The position numbers were made by a program, and so were the translations under genes. Shown here piece after piece: positions 10,729 through 19,744 of a DNA stretch of 52,643 nucleotides; the stretch's first letter is position 1, and each line of letters starts with the position of its first letter. Source of the DNA: a virus; the IMG/VR virus record IMGVR_UViG_3300027816_000067, positions 72,322-124,964 of that record; one strand, written 5' to 3'. The notes beneath the pieces are model-generated. The model saw only the letters and a list, made by a program, of their open reading frames with translations, searched no databases and was not told the DNA's origin.

Positions 10729-13700
10729 TTATAATTCAGCTTTACGTATCTTTACACCAAAATCGTATAAATATAATGAATTTTGTGTTAAATCCAAGTT
10801 AGGTGCATTATCGTACTTAAATCTTACTTTAGCATATACACCTACTAATGGTTTCTTTTTATACACGTCTGCATTTGCATCCTTCATTTTATTAAAGTTC
10901 CATGTATTATGCGCTGCTCTAGTATTTCCAGGATTATTAAAATCACTATGAGGTTGTATTACAATTTCTCCTGTTTGTTGATAATTTGTTTCTAGTTGTA
11001 TATGAGAAATAGTTTTATCTCTTATTAACTGGTTATTACTATCAAACATTTCACTAGTCCAAAATGTATTAAAGAATATTTTATCATCTTGTTGATAATC
11101 ATTAAATACCAAATCAATATAGGATGGTTGAACACTATTACCAAAATACTTACAGATAGTTCCTTCTACATTAAATTGATGTATCTTATTATCTTTAAAT
11201 CCAAAGAAAGTCTTATTGTTAAAAAACATATAATCAGGAGTATAATCGTGATACCCTACCCACTGTTGATCGGACAAAGAGAAAGAAATAGTAAAAGGAT
11301 TAGTATTAGATTTTTTACTGAATATTAATCTTTTAAACATAGGATCATAACAAGTCATAATACCTTGACCTGTAATGGGGTTATCTGGAAATGTATTATC
11401 TATTAAGCAATTATCTCTAAAGAAATTAAACATTCCAAAATTAGATATTTCCTGAACACCATTTGGTCCAATTATAAATACTCTTCCTGTATTTTGATCT
11501 AACCAACTATATCCACCTAAAAAAGAACAACAACCAAATATATTTTGTACTCCTAAATAACCTAACCTAGAAGGAATAGGTTCTTTTGGTTCTTGTGAAA
11601 ATATATCGCCAGCACCTAAAAATACTTCTGTAGAATCAAAACTAAGTCTATTTGCTCCAATAGTCCTAAATAAACCATATCTATGATGAATTAACAATAC
11701 ATCATCTAATACTGCAAGATTAACAATTTCTCCTCTATTTCTATTCTTATCATAAAAATCATTAGATAAAAATGTTTTCCATGAATTTAATCCTGTAAAA
11801 TTAGTGCCAGCTACACCACTACGAATAACTCTAAACGGAAATTTATTAGTTACCTGATTAACTTTATTAGGATTATATATTAATGCTTGATTAATATAAT
11901 TAGTTTCTTTATAATCACTTTTAAAACCTGATGTATCGTAAGTATCACTTCCAAAATTAAATTGTATTCTTCTATCGTCTGACTTTAGATAAAAATTAGA
12001 AGCATTAGTTTTTGGATAATATTTTGTATTTTCATTTCCATCTACCTCATATCTTAATCTAGTATTGTACCTACTTTCACAAATATGATACCTTATTGTC
12101 ATTGCTCTAGCTTTATTATTAGTTATATCACTTGGTCTAGCGCTAGTACTACCTACGTGCATTTTTGTAATAGGTCCAATAAATCTATCACCGTAACCAA
12201 TATGATTTTTAGTATATAGTGGTGGAGCTACTGTACCATCTAATAAAGGAGAACAAATTGTTAAAATTTGTTGATCGTATAAACTATGAACATTAGACTT
12301 TACTTGACATAAAGAATATAAGTACGTCTCTTCAATAAAGTCTGTTGGAGTAGGTTCATTACCTTGTATTAAACCAGTTGGAATAAAAGTAATACCCAAT
12401 TTAGTATCATAGTTAATACGTTTAAAACTAAAATTTGGAGGGTTACCTTCATTCATTCTTTCATATAATGTACTTTTTAAATAGATAGATTCACCACTTC
12501 GTAAATTATATTTATTGCCGTCTAATACACCATTTGCTAAATATCTAAATTCGGTTACTGGAAAAGTACTAAGAGTATTAATCATAACATGATCAGGAAA
12601 CTCTCTTTTAACTCCAGAAACAACACCAGGAACTTTTATAGGTCTATTTATGTAATCTAAGAGATATATAAAACCACTATTATCTGGAGAAACTACATCA
12701 CCTCTTGAATCTCTGCTTCCAAAATATCTATACCTTGCTTCTAATCTAAGGTATAATTGAGAAGTAGATAATTGTGGTTTATCTTTAAGTAAATCTCTTA
12801 TGTGTGACCTAATACTATTAAACTCAATAGATTGAACACGTGTACCATCATAAGATGACTCATTATTATATGCGGTATCCCACTCTATATTATCCGTTAC
12901 TGTTGGATTTTTAGCACTAAATTGTAATAAATCTAATCCATAATTAATACAATCTTCATAATCTTTTTTAGCATAACAAATAAAATAACCTGAAAATTTA
13001 CCTTGCATTTCAACAGGAATTGCAGGTATATACGTGTCAATACCTAAAATATCTAATTGAGATTTTAAATATTCGGGATTACTATTGTAATGTCTAGTTC
13101 TACATTCTTGATAACTAGGAAATACGTGATGTCTTACTCGTTGACCACCTAAACCACCAGGCCAATTAGGAGGATACTCTTCATTTTCATTCTCCCAATA
13201 ACCCATATTTGAGTAAAAAGACTGGTTAGGACTTATAGTAGTTCCGGCTGGAGTAAGAACAGTAGTATAAGTAGTATCGCTTTGATTAGTTGTATCTCTT
13301 ATTTGGTATCTTTTAGCTGCAATACCACCTACAGTAATATTAGCTAAAGGATCGGGTTCTCCGGGAATAACTGGTCTACCAGGAATATGATATGCTTTTG
13401 ATAAAGAACCATTATTTAATACAAATACTATATAAAAAGCATAAACTTCTTTATGTCCAAAAGTAGGTAAGTTTTGTGCATTTAAATTATTTGCACTTGT
13501 AATTGTGCTATTATAATAAATTTTTATTTGATTAGCTACTTCTTGAAAATTAAAATCTTCTTGTGTTTCTAAATCTGCAAGATATAGTACATTATGAAGT
13601 TGAGCCATTGCTCCAACTTTTGTATAAATAGGTTTTGAAGTTAATACTTCTTCTAAAGATAAAGTAACTGGTGTTTCTGAACCAATATAAGTAATCGTCA

Positions 13701-14523
13701 TATTTGGTCCAATGATAATTTCTTCTTTAATTTCAAAAGCTGTTTTAACACCATTGATAGTACTAATAGCTACTAAAACAAAACTATTATATGATGTATC
13801 TAAACCAGTTAATTGAATTTGAATAGATTTACCAGTAAAAGAACCAGGAGGAGTACCGTCATATAATGAAACATTACCTGTAATATCTTCAACAACATAT
13901 ACAGAGCTTTGAAATGGACTATAATTTGTAATAGTTCCATCTATATTTTTATATTTAATTGCAAACGTATAGTGTCCTGCTTTTATGCTTCCACCACTGT
14001 TTAATATTGTAGAAACTATGTTTGGGCTTTTAAAAGAAGGAAACAGGTTTAATTTGTTTAAGTCTGTGGCCGTTATAAAAGCTTTTCCAACAGTAAGAGC
14101 AAAACCTAAATTATCAATATTAGCAATTCTTGCTACATTATTTTTATCTGTCCAAGATATTATACGTTGTTTTAAAAAATTGTAATCAAATTCACTTGAT
14201 CTAATAGGATAGTTTTGACTAAAATTTAGTAAATTATCTATAATAATATCAGAATAAACTCCATTAGTTTCTACAACACCTAATCTGTCTTGACCACCAT
14301 TGATTCCATCAGAATAAACAACATAAGAACCATCAGGAAATACAGTTGTTCCAATAGGTTTTGCTGTTGCAAATGGATAACCTGTTGCAGTTACAACAGT
14401 ACCTAGATCGGATGTAATAGCACGTTTTTTCTTATCTTTTAAAATATTACGTGCATCAATCCAAGTTCCTTTTGGTTGATTAAACTCGTTACTATCTTGA
14501 TATAATCCTTTATCGGGTAACAT
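10729..14523 (-). CDS. crAss-like tail muzzle / stabilisation-type protein
   Basis: A 1264-aa, mostly beta-rich protein with many Asn/Thr/Tyr residues and no membrane segment. The N-terminus (MLPDKGLYQDSNEFNQPKGT) matches the KGLNxD...QPKxTYRxAxN opening that I associate with the large crAss-like stabilisation/muzzle proteins. In the phiCrAss001 virion the muzzle closes the distal end of the short tail. Its placement also fits: after three small connector-type genes and before two cargo-type genes and a giant gene. It overlaps the previous gene by one base at 14523. The family call is fairly secure; the exact position in the tail is inferred from family knowledge. Confidence 0.7.
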   Translation of the reverse strand: MLPDKGLYQDSNEFNQPKGTWIDARNILKDKKKRAITSDLGTVVTATGYPFATAKPIGTTVFPDGSYVVYSDGINGGQDRLGVVETNGVYSDIIIDNLLNFSQNYPIRSSEFDYNFLKQRIISWTDKNNVARIANIDNLGFALTVGKAFITATDLNKLNLFPSFKSPNIVSTILNSGGSIKAGHYTFAIKYKNIDGTITNYSPFQSSVYVVEDITGNVSLYDGTPPGSFTGKSIQIQLTGLDTSYNSFVLVAISTINGVKTAFEIKEEIIIGPNMTITYIGSETPVTLSLEEVLTSKPIYTKVGAMAQLHNVLYLADLETQEDFNFQEVANQIKIYYNSTITSANNLNAQNLPTFGHKEVYAFYIVFVLNNGSLSKAYHIPGRPVIPGEPDPLANITVGGIAAKRYQIRDTTNQSDTTYTTVLTPAGTTISPNQSFYSNMGYWENENEEYPPNWPGGLGGQRVRHHVFPSYQECRTRHYNSNPEYLKSQLDILGIDTYIPAIPVEMQGKFSGYFICYAKKDYEDCINYGLDLLQFSAKNPTVTDNIEWDTAYNNESSYDGTRVQSIEFNSIRSHIRDLLKDKPQLSTSQLYLRLEARYRYFGSRDSRGDVVSPDNSGFIYLLDYINRPIKVPGVVSGVKREFPDHVMINTLSTFPVTEFRYLANGVLDGNKYNLRSGESIYLKSTLYERMNEGNPPNFSFKRINYDTKLGITFIPTGLIQGNEPTPTDFIEETYLYSLCQVKSNVHSLYDQQILTICSPLLDGTVAPPLYTKNHIGYGDRFIGPITKMHVGSTSARPSDITNNKARAMTIRYHICESRYNTRLRYEVDGNENTKYYPKTNASNFYLKSDDRRIQFNFGSDTYDTSGFKSDYKETNYINQALIYNPNKVNQVTNKFPFRVIRSGVAGTNFTGLNSWKTFLSNDFYDKNRNRGEIVNLAVLDDVLLIHHRYGLFRTIGANRLSFDSTEVFLGAGDIFSQEPKEPIPSRLGYLGVQNIFGCCSFLGGYSWLDQNTGRVFIIGPNGVQEISNFGMFNFFRDNCLIDNTFPDNPITGQGIMTCYDPMFKRLIFSKKSNTNPFTISFSLSDQQWVGYHDYTPDYMFFNNKTFFGFKDNKIHQFNVEGTICKYFGNSVQPSYIDLVFNDYQQDDKIFFNTFWTSEMFDSNNQLIRDKTISHIQLETNYQQTGEIVIQPHSDFNNPGNTRAAHNTWNFNKMKDANADVYKKKPLVGVYAKVRFKYDNAPNLDLTQNSLYLYDFGVKIRKAEL

Positions 14524-15317
14524 TATTCAATATTTGAAGGTTGTTCTAAATTCATAAAAAACTCTTGACCCCACTCATTACCTATTGCAAATCGACTCCA
14601 AGTATTTCTAAATCTTTCGGCTGCATCAATGCTAGGCATTTTAGGAGCATTTTCTGCACGAAGTCTATAAGTTTCCCACATTTGATATGCATCTTTCCAA
14701 GAAAGATCAGGGTGTTTAAATCCTTTTAAAAGCATATTATAAACTACATACCACTCAACTGCCATTTTATAATCAGCATCATCAAGAATACGAGGATAAC
14801 CATTTTTATCTAAGGCAAAACCTACATAATGTAATTTAATCAATCCTTCTGTAAATGATGTATAAATATAGTCTCCATCTAAATTATAATAAGGAGCACC
14901 AGGAGAAATACCTGTTGTCCTTGGATTGTCTTCTGCAAATCCATATCCTGTTTGATCAGAACCTAAAAACATTTTTACACCACGATAAGTACAGTCAGGA
15001 TTATATTCTACTTGAGGAAAAGGAGTAGTGCCGTCGGGATTAAGTAGATTTCTTTCTGAAAAAGCATCAGGTAACAGTTGTTCTATTACTTTAATACGCT
15101 CTACATGACACGGAACTTTTGCTCTATTATTAGTTACTTTAATATAAGGTGGTTCTGTTTGTTTATGTTCAAATCCAGCATGATAACCAATAGCTTGAAT
15201 AGCTAAACCAATATCCTCAATAGCATCACCAATCCAACTTGAATCAGGTGGTCTAAATGTTCTTTGTACTTTGTTTAAAATAGTAGAAACAGAAGTAAGT
15301 TTATGAATGTGAGGCAT
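14523..15317 (-). CDS. crAss-like connector/ring-type structural protein
   Basis: A 264-aa protein. The N-terminus (MPHIHKLTSVSTILNKVQRT, then FRPPDSSWIGDAIEDIGLAI) and the C-terminal helical part (VEWYVVYNMLLKGFKHPDLSWKDAYQMWETYRL, here quoted only as its start VEWYVVYNMLLKGFKHPDLS) are typical of a small neck protein. It is directly upstream of the muzzle gene and overlaps both neighbours. In crAss-like phages several ring proteins between portal and muzzle are encoded here. I cannot say which ring it is. Confidence 0.5.
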   Translation of the reverse strand: MPHIHKLTSVSTILNKVQRTFRPPDSSWIGDAIEDIGLAIQAIGYHAGFEHKQTEPPYIKVTNNRAKVPCHVERIKVIEQLLPDAFSERNLLNPDGTTPFPQVEYNPDCTYRGVKMFLGSDQTGYGFAEDNPRTTGISPGAPYYNLDGDYIYTSFTEGLIKLHYVGFALDKNGYPRILDDADYKMAVEWYVVYNMLLKGFKHPDLSWKDAYQMWETYRLRAENAPKMPSIDAAERFRNTWSRFAIGNEWGQEFFMNLEQPSNIE

Positions 15318-15783
15318 ATTCTGCTTGTGGATTTAATTGTACTGCTTTTGCAACTGCTCTTCTATTTCCTGTCATTGGTGTAAACTTATACATTTTACAA
15401 TTCTTAATAAAAGTAGCTGCTTTATCTTTAAACCAAGACCATTTATAATAATCTCCTTCATGGTAAATAAACCATTTTACACCATCAAGTGCAGTAGTTT
15501 TATTAAAAGGAGTAAGTCCACTATCTATTAATTCCTGTTTTCTCTTTTTAGAAGCTCCCCAATTAATACTTTCACCCTTTCTTGCTACACGAAGAACTTT
15601 AAAATATCCTATATTTATTTTAAAATTATATTCGTTAAATATAATTTTATTAGAAACACCTTTATGAAATTCTCTAACTACATCGTAAAAATCTCTATAG
15701 GAACAAGTTTCTTTATTTATTAAACCTTGTTCTATGCAAAGATTATAAATTGATCTAGTATTATATTGACTGTTAGGATTCAT
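15301..15783 (-). CDS. Connector-cluster protein, function unknown
   Basis: A 160-aa basic, soluble protein (YNTRSIYNLCIEQGLINKET; WGASKKRKQELIDSGLTPFN; KWFIYHEGDYYKWSW). It overlaps the next gene by 17 bases and the previous one by 11, so it is part of a tightly coupled neck-gene cluster. Conservation of order suggests a ring or collar role in a crAss-like tail. No family motif is visible to me. Confidence 0.5.
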   Translation of the reverse strand: MNPNSQYNTRSIYNLCIEQGLINKETCSYRDFYDVVREFHKGVSNKIIFNEYNFKINIGYFKVLRVARKGESINWGASKKRKQELIDSGLTPFNKTTALDGVKWFIYHEGDYYKWSWFKDKAATFIKNCKMYKFTPMTGNRRAVAKAVQLNPQAEYASHS

Positions 15784-16417
15784 TTAATTTAATTTCTTGC
15801 GTTTCTGGTACTTGACGTACTGATCTATATTCTTCAAGAATAAATTGTTTAATAAGACGTTTCATATCATCATCAATATAAACAGCCTCTAAACAAGGTT
15901 TACCTTCACAATTAGTTAAATTTAATAATTCTAATGGATTACCAAATACATCTCTAACATTAATACGTTGTGTAGCACTATTAAAAATATAAATGTATCC
16001 ATCTACATAATCGTAATAAGTATCTGATTTAGTAAATTTATTACCTTCTAATATATTTTTTATAATGTAAGAAGGAGCGTAAGTAAATGCTTTTTCTGCA
16101 TTAGCGGAACCAACAAATAAGAAAGGAGTAGACATATTATTTGTTCTAACTCCAGAAGGAACTCTGTCTATTGTTCTAGATACTTCACACTCTATATCTT
16201 CGTCAATGCAACATTCAACTGCTTTAACTTTCTTTAATTTTAAACAAATTTTTTGCTCGCTACCTCTAGGAAATCTACCATTTTTATCAAACTCTTGTTT
16301 TAAAATAGTTGCTCTATATCCTATAATAGACTGTTTTAATACCTCTAAAAAAGGTAAATCAAATTGTTTATTAAAAATTGTTGCAATTTCTTCTGCAAAT
16401 ACTTTTATTTCAGTCAT
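15773..16417 (-). CDS. crAss-like neck/ring-type structural protein candidate
   Basis: A 214-aa soluble protein. The N-terminal half contains a Cys-rich stretch (KVKAVECCIDEDIECEV); the C-terminal part is acidic and helical (DDDMKRLIKQFILEEYRSV). It is the first of three overlapping soluble genes before the muzzle gene and comes after the membrane-gene cluster. Role inferred only from position. Confidence 0.5.
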   Translation of the reverse strand: MTEIKVFAEEIATIFNKQFDLPFLEVLKQSIIGYRATILKQEFDKNGRFPRGSEQKICLKLKKVKAVECCIDEDIECEVSRTIDRVPSGVRTNNMSTPFLFVGSANAEKAFTYAPSYIIKNILEGNKFTKSDTYYDYVDGYIYIFNSATQRINVRDVFGNPLELLNLTNCEGKPCLEAVYIDDDMKRLIKQFILEEYRSVRQVPETQEIKLNES

Positions 16418-16788
16418 AGTAATAAAGCAATTACAATAAGTACAGGACTAATAATTTTTAATAACTTATTTTGTCGTTTAAGTTCTTTATTTTCTGATTT
16501 TTTAATATCTACTATCTTATTACTATTAGATTGAATACTGTCTTTGTTTGTGATTATTTTATTATAAATAACACTATCTAATCTATAATTTTTAATAATT
16601 TTATCTTGAGTTAAAATTATAGTATCTTTTTTTGCTATAAGACTATCTTTCTCTAAGCTAATTTTTTTAATAACTTGTAAAGAATCATCTTTTTCTAAAG
16701 ACCATTTTAAAATATTAATATCAACTAAAACTTTCTGACTATAAGTATAATTACTTATTAGTAGAAGTAGAAAAATTATCTTTTTCAT
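16414..16788 (-). CDS. Small exported coiled-coil protein, spanin-like candidate
   Basis: A 124-aa protein with a signal-peptide-like N-terminus (MKKIIFLLLLISNYTYSQ, cleavage probably before Gln18), a long Lys/Asp/Ser coiled-coil region, and a hydrophobic C-terminal anchor (LLKIISPVLIVIALLL). There is no lipobox Cys, so it is not a standard outer-membrane o-spanin. It overlaps the next upstream gene by 38 bases in another frame, a nested or overlapping arrangement often seen in spanin pairs. A role bridging the envelope at lysis is an inference. Confidence 0.5.
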   Translation of the reverse strand: MKKIIFLLLLISNYTYSQKVLVDINILKWSLEKDDSLQVIKKISLEKDSLIAKKDTIILTQDKIIKNYRLDSVIYNKIITNKDSIQSNSNKIVDIKKSENKELKRQNKLLKIISPVLIVIALLL

Positions 16789-17128
16789 ATCTTTTTATTA
16801 TTAACAACAGTACTGAATCTGTTGTTAAATGATTATATCTTCCCTTGATATTACTTAACTCCTTAGTCAATAAAACTATTCTATTATTTCGTAACGTAAC
16901 TTCTTTATTAATAGAATCTATTTTAAGAAATAAATTTAACTTATATTTTGCGTTATATGTTAACGAATCTTTTAGTTTATTATTTATTTCTGTTAATTCT
17001 TTATTTTTTTGTTGTAACTCAAAAATAACTGACTCATTGTATTGTTTCTTATTACCCTCTAAGATTAGAGTAGTAATCAGAACGATTATTAAAAATATAA
17101 GTAAACTAACTGCCTTGTTGTTTCCCAT
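16751..17128 (-). CDS. Small membrane-anchored coiled-coil protein, i-spanin-like candidate
   Basis: A 125-aa protein with one N-terminal transmembrane segment (AVSLLIFLIIVLITTLIL, residues about 6-23) and a long coiled coil (FELQQKNKELTEINNKLKDS onward), the architecture of Rz-type inner-membrane spanins. It overlaps the neighbouring genes by 38 and 23 bases. Together with the 16414-16788 product it could form a two-part spanin, but the partner lacks a lipobox. Confidence 0.5.
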   Translation of the reverse strand: MGNNKAVSLLIFLIIVLITTLILEGNKKQYNESVIFELQQKNKELTEINNKLKDSLTYNAKYKLNLFLKIDSINKEVTLRNNRIVLLTKELSNIKGRYNHLTTDSVLLLIIKRYEKDNFSTSTNK

Positions 17129-17435
17129 ACTTTGTTTGAATAAAATTATCTAAATTTTTACTTCCTAAATTTGCAAAGTAGCATAAATCTAAAGACCACC
17201 ATACCTGTTCTCCAACTGATATACCAAAAACACTAATTATAGCTAGTGTAGGAAATAAAGCAAGCCATATAATAGCAGATAATTCTCGTAATTGCCACCA
17301 AGTATCTTTTCCTCGTAAATCATTAATTATATTATTACGCTGCAAAAAATAAATAGCATATATTTGTATTAAACAAGATATTGCTATAAAATATGCAATA
17401 TAATTAGCAAGATTGTCTTTAATTAAATCAATCAT
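17106..17435 (-). CDS. Small membrane protein, holin-like candidate
   Basis: A 109-aa protein with two hydrophobic segments (about residues 11-30, NYIAYFIAISCLIQIYAIYF, and residues 51-72, LSAIIWLALFPTLAIISVFG). Its size and topology would suit a class II holin, and it lies in a run of overlapping membrane genes near an endolysin gene. No holin family signature is recognised. Confidence 0.45.
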   Translation of the reverse strand: MIDLIKDNLANYIAYFIAISCLIQIYAIYFLQRNNIINDLRGKDTWWQLRELSAIIWLALFPTLAIISVFGISVGEQVWWSLDLCYFANLGSKNLDNFIQTKYGKQQGS

Positions 17436-17815
17436 AATAAACCATCAGGAGGCATAATTCCTTTAAGAACAAGATATAAACCTACAAACTGAATAATTAA
17501 TTTAATAAAGTCTTTAGAAACATCAACCATTTCTTGTTTAAATGTTTTCTTTATATTAAAACTAAGGTCTTGTTCTTTATCTTTTTCGTGTATTTCTTTA
17601 ATTTGTACTTTAAGAGTTTCTATCTCTTTTTCTAACTCTTCTTGTTTTTCAAGAACACCTTTGTGTTTATTTTTCTTATCACCATAAATGCCAGTATTCA
17701 TAGTATAAACTAACTCTAGTACCTCGTCTAGTTTTTTACTAACTTCTCCCAAGTCCACTTTTAATTCTTGCATATCTTGTTCTAAACTATCTAAACGTAG
17801 ATCTTCCATAACCAA
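17432..17815 (-). CDS. Coiled-coil protein with C-terminal membrane anchor (XhlA-like architecture)
   Basis: A 127-aa protein: acidic heptad-rich coiled coil over about residues 1-75 (EDLRLDSLEQDMQELKVDLG), an amphipathic linker, and a C-terminal transmembrane segment (FIKLIIQFVGLYLVLKGIMP). This order resembles XhlA-type lysis accessory proteins, but it is much longer and the match is architectural only. It has a 4-base overlap with the downstream gene. Confidence 0.45.
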   Translation of the reverse strand: MVMEDLRLDSLEQDMQELKVDLGEVSKKLDEVLELVYTMNTGIYGDKKNKHKGVLEKQEELEKEIETLKVQIKEIHEKDKEQDLSFNIKKTFKQEMVDVSKDFIKLIIQFVGLYLVLKGIMPPDGLL

Positions 17816-18255
17816 ATACCGATTAATAATTCAAAAATTTTAATTATACAATTAACAACTGGTACTGTAATCGGTTTATTAAATTTTTTAATTTTTGTAA
17901 ATAATAAACCTATATTTCTTATTGTATTGTCCAATAAGTTATTACCCAGATGAAAAATTCTAGAAAAAGATAGTCTTTCTCTTTGATATGCTACACTAAT
18001 ATTTAATAATATATCAAAAAGGACATGATATATTAATAAAATAGAAAGAAGTAATAGTAAGCTTGTTACTGTTACTCCATAAGTCCTAATTAGTAAAATA
18101 CTAGGAATAATTACACGTAATATTGCATCATATGTATGCCATAGCCTCTGAAATTTTTTATCAGAAGAAATACCATATCTAATAAGCAAACTTTCGTTAG
18201 CTATATTATATATCAGTAAAACTAATACAATTAATATGATTAAATCACTTGTCAT
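17791..18255 (-). CDS. Polytopic small membrane protein, unknown
   Basis: A 154-aa Ile/Leu-rich protein with three to four hydrophobic segments (IILIVLVLLIYNI; VIIPSILLIRTYGVTVTSLL; IIKIFELLIGIWLW). It overlaps both neighbours, by 25 bases and by one base. It belongs to the membrane-gene cluster at 16.4-18.3 kb; a holin or superinfection-exclusion role is possible, but neither can be shown from the sequence. Confidence 0.45.
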   Translation of the reverse strand: MTSDLIILIVLVLLIYNIANESLLIRYGISSDKKFQRLWHTYDAILRVIIPSILLIRTYGVTVTSLLLLLSILLIYHVLFDILLNISVAYQRERLSFSRIFHLGNNLLDNTIRNIGLLFTKIKKFNKPITVPVVNCIIKIFELLIGIWLWKIYV

Positions 18256-18728
18256 TATTGCGTTTTCTTATCTTCTTCTTTTACTAGAAATCCTAATTCT
18301 TCTAATGTAATTTTATTATAAATTGTTAAATCTGCGCCATCAGAAGTAGTAAAGATTTTAAACTTTACAGAAACAGGTTTTTTAAGAAGTTCTCGTAAAT
18401 CTGCTTGACGTTTTTTCTCACCGTCTTTAGTATATACATTTACTTGATATTCTTCTTTAGTATCTACTCCTTTAACTGTTTTAGTTCTTTGCATTGTCTC
18501 TTTTAAGAGTACTTGCTGACCTTTGTCATTTTCATAAGTTGCACAGTTGTCAAGATCAATAACTTGTACTTTTTCGTTATAATCTTCAAACCAAGGTTTC
18601 ATAGAACGAAGTGTTCTAGCTTGCATTTCTCCTCTATGAGTACCCTCTGAAATAGAGATACTGTTAAGAATACTAAATAACTCTAATGCTTTTTCATTAG
18701 TCATTGTTTCTAATTCCTTTTTTTCCAT
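18255..18728 (-). CDS. Soluble phage protein, unknown
   Basis: A 157-aa charged soluble protein (SEGTHRGEMQARTLRSMKPW; KDGEKKRQADLRELLKKPVS). It heads the membrane-gene cluster with a one-base overlap and is preceded by a 70-base AT-rich gap (18729-18798), the longest gap in this part. The gap contains TTGATA and TATAAC-like boxes about 18 bases apart on the minus strand and could hold a promoter. No family recognised. Confidence 0.45.
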   Translation of the reverse strand: MEKKELETMTNEKALELFSILNSISISEGTHRGEMQARTLRSMKPWFEDYNEKVQVIDLDNCATYENDKGQQVLLKETMQRTKTVKGVDTKEEYQVNVYTKDGEKKRQADLRELLKKPVSVKFKIFTTSDGADLTIYNKITLEELGFLVKEEDKKTQ

Positions 18729-18798
18729 AATATAAAAGTTTTGTGGTTATATAATGCTAATATATTAATTATCAACAAGTTAGCCAAATTTTAACTTA

Positions 18799-19305
18799 TT
18801 AAACTAATTTATCCCAAGTAAAATGATCTTTAGGAACTTTAAAAAACATATCTTTAGCTTCTAATCTAAATTCCCAATGCCATCTTTCACTAGGAACTGT
18901 TCTTACTAATTTATTGTATCTAAAAGCATTTTTAACTAACCATTCATAAGAAGGTAGTGTTCCACCTTTAGGATTAGTTACATTAAAATCATAAGCTATA
19001 CCTGGACCATGATTAGAAAAACCAGGTCTTCCTGTTTCAGGATTAAATAATTTAGGACTTGCAGTTTTAAGATAAATAATGTCATTAACTTTTGTTTTAT
19101 CAATAACATTCCTTTTTCTTAAATCCAACTGTTCAATAGGAGTTCTAATACCTTTTGCAATAGATATATCTACACTATTTTTCTTAGCATCTGCTATTAA
19201 GCTTCTAAGAATAGGAGCATAAATTTTAAGTACTTTGGCGTTTCCAATGTACTCATATTCTGCCATTCCTATACTCTTACCATCTTTCCACAATTCTATC
19301 ATCAT
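18799..19305 (-). CDS. Endolysin, peptidase M15 (VanY/D-Ala-D-Ala carboxypeptidase type)
   Basis: A 168-aa protein with the M15 zinc site: SNHGPGIAYDF (His99 and Asp106, the H-x6-D spacing) and ERWHWEF (His143). Family members cut the peptide part of peptidoglycan, acting as L,D- or D,D-peptidases. There is no signal peptide, as expected for a phage endolysin that needs a holin to reach its target. It overlaps the upstream gene by 4 bases and sits beside the membrane-gene cluster, which supports a lysis role. It is a different M15 lineage from the second lysin at 46476-46946. Confidence 0.75.
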   Translation of the reverse strand: MMIELWKDGKSIGMAEYEYIGNAKVLKIYAPILRSLIADAKKNSVDISIAKGIRTPIEQLDLRKRNVIDKTKVNDIIYLKTASPKLFNPETGRPGFSNHGPGIAYDFNVTNPKGGTLPSYEWLVKNAFRYNKLVRTVPSERWHWEFRLEAKDMFFKVPKDHFTWDKLV

Positions 19306-19733
19306 ACTGGTAACTCTCCATTTGCCTGACGAATTAAAATAACTTCTCTTAAAATACCCCTTGCTAAATCATCTAAACAATCTCCATTACCAACTCCCGG
19401 AAATGTATTAAGTATTTTAGACTCAAAATAAAAAGCTAAAGTTATAGCATTAGGATCAACAGTATCATCCGACAAATAAAGTCTTGTTGTAGAAGATATT
19501 TTACGTTGATTTATCATAAAAGTTTCTTCATAACTTTCTACAGCTTTTCGGGCGCGTTGAGTAGTTCCATTAGGAATTGCATCAGTTGTTTCATCAGTCT
19601 CTTTTAATGTTACAAGATATTGCACAAAAAGAGGATAACCGTCTCGTCCTATTGGCGCAGCAGTCAATTCTAGTATCATTCTTTTTCCTGTAACAGCATC
19701 ATTATTTGTCACTTTAAATTTAACTTGTGCCAT
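19302..19733 (-). CDS. Phage structural-type protein, unknown
   Basis: A 143-aa soluble beta/alpha protein beginning MAQVKFKVTNNDAVTGKRMI, with AAPIGRDGYPLFVQYLVTLK and NTFPGVGNGDCLDDLARGIL. It is followed by the endolysin gene with a 4-base overlap. No family recognised; its place among structural and lysis genes suggests a virion or morphogenesis role. Confidence 0.4.
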   Translation of the reverse strand: MAQVKFKVTNNDAVTGKRMILELTAAPIGRDGYPLFVQYLVTLKETDETTDAIPNGTTQRARKAVESYEETFMINQRKISSTTRLYLSDDTVDPNAITLAFYFESKILNTFPGVGNGDCLDDLARGILREVILIRQANGELPV

Positions 19734-19744
19734 ATTATTTTAAT

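Noticed and set aside
16414-17128. Classical Rz/Rz1 spanin pair
   Set aside because: The exported partner lacks a lipobox Cys; kept only as spanin-like architecture.
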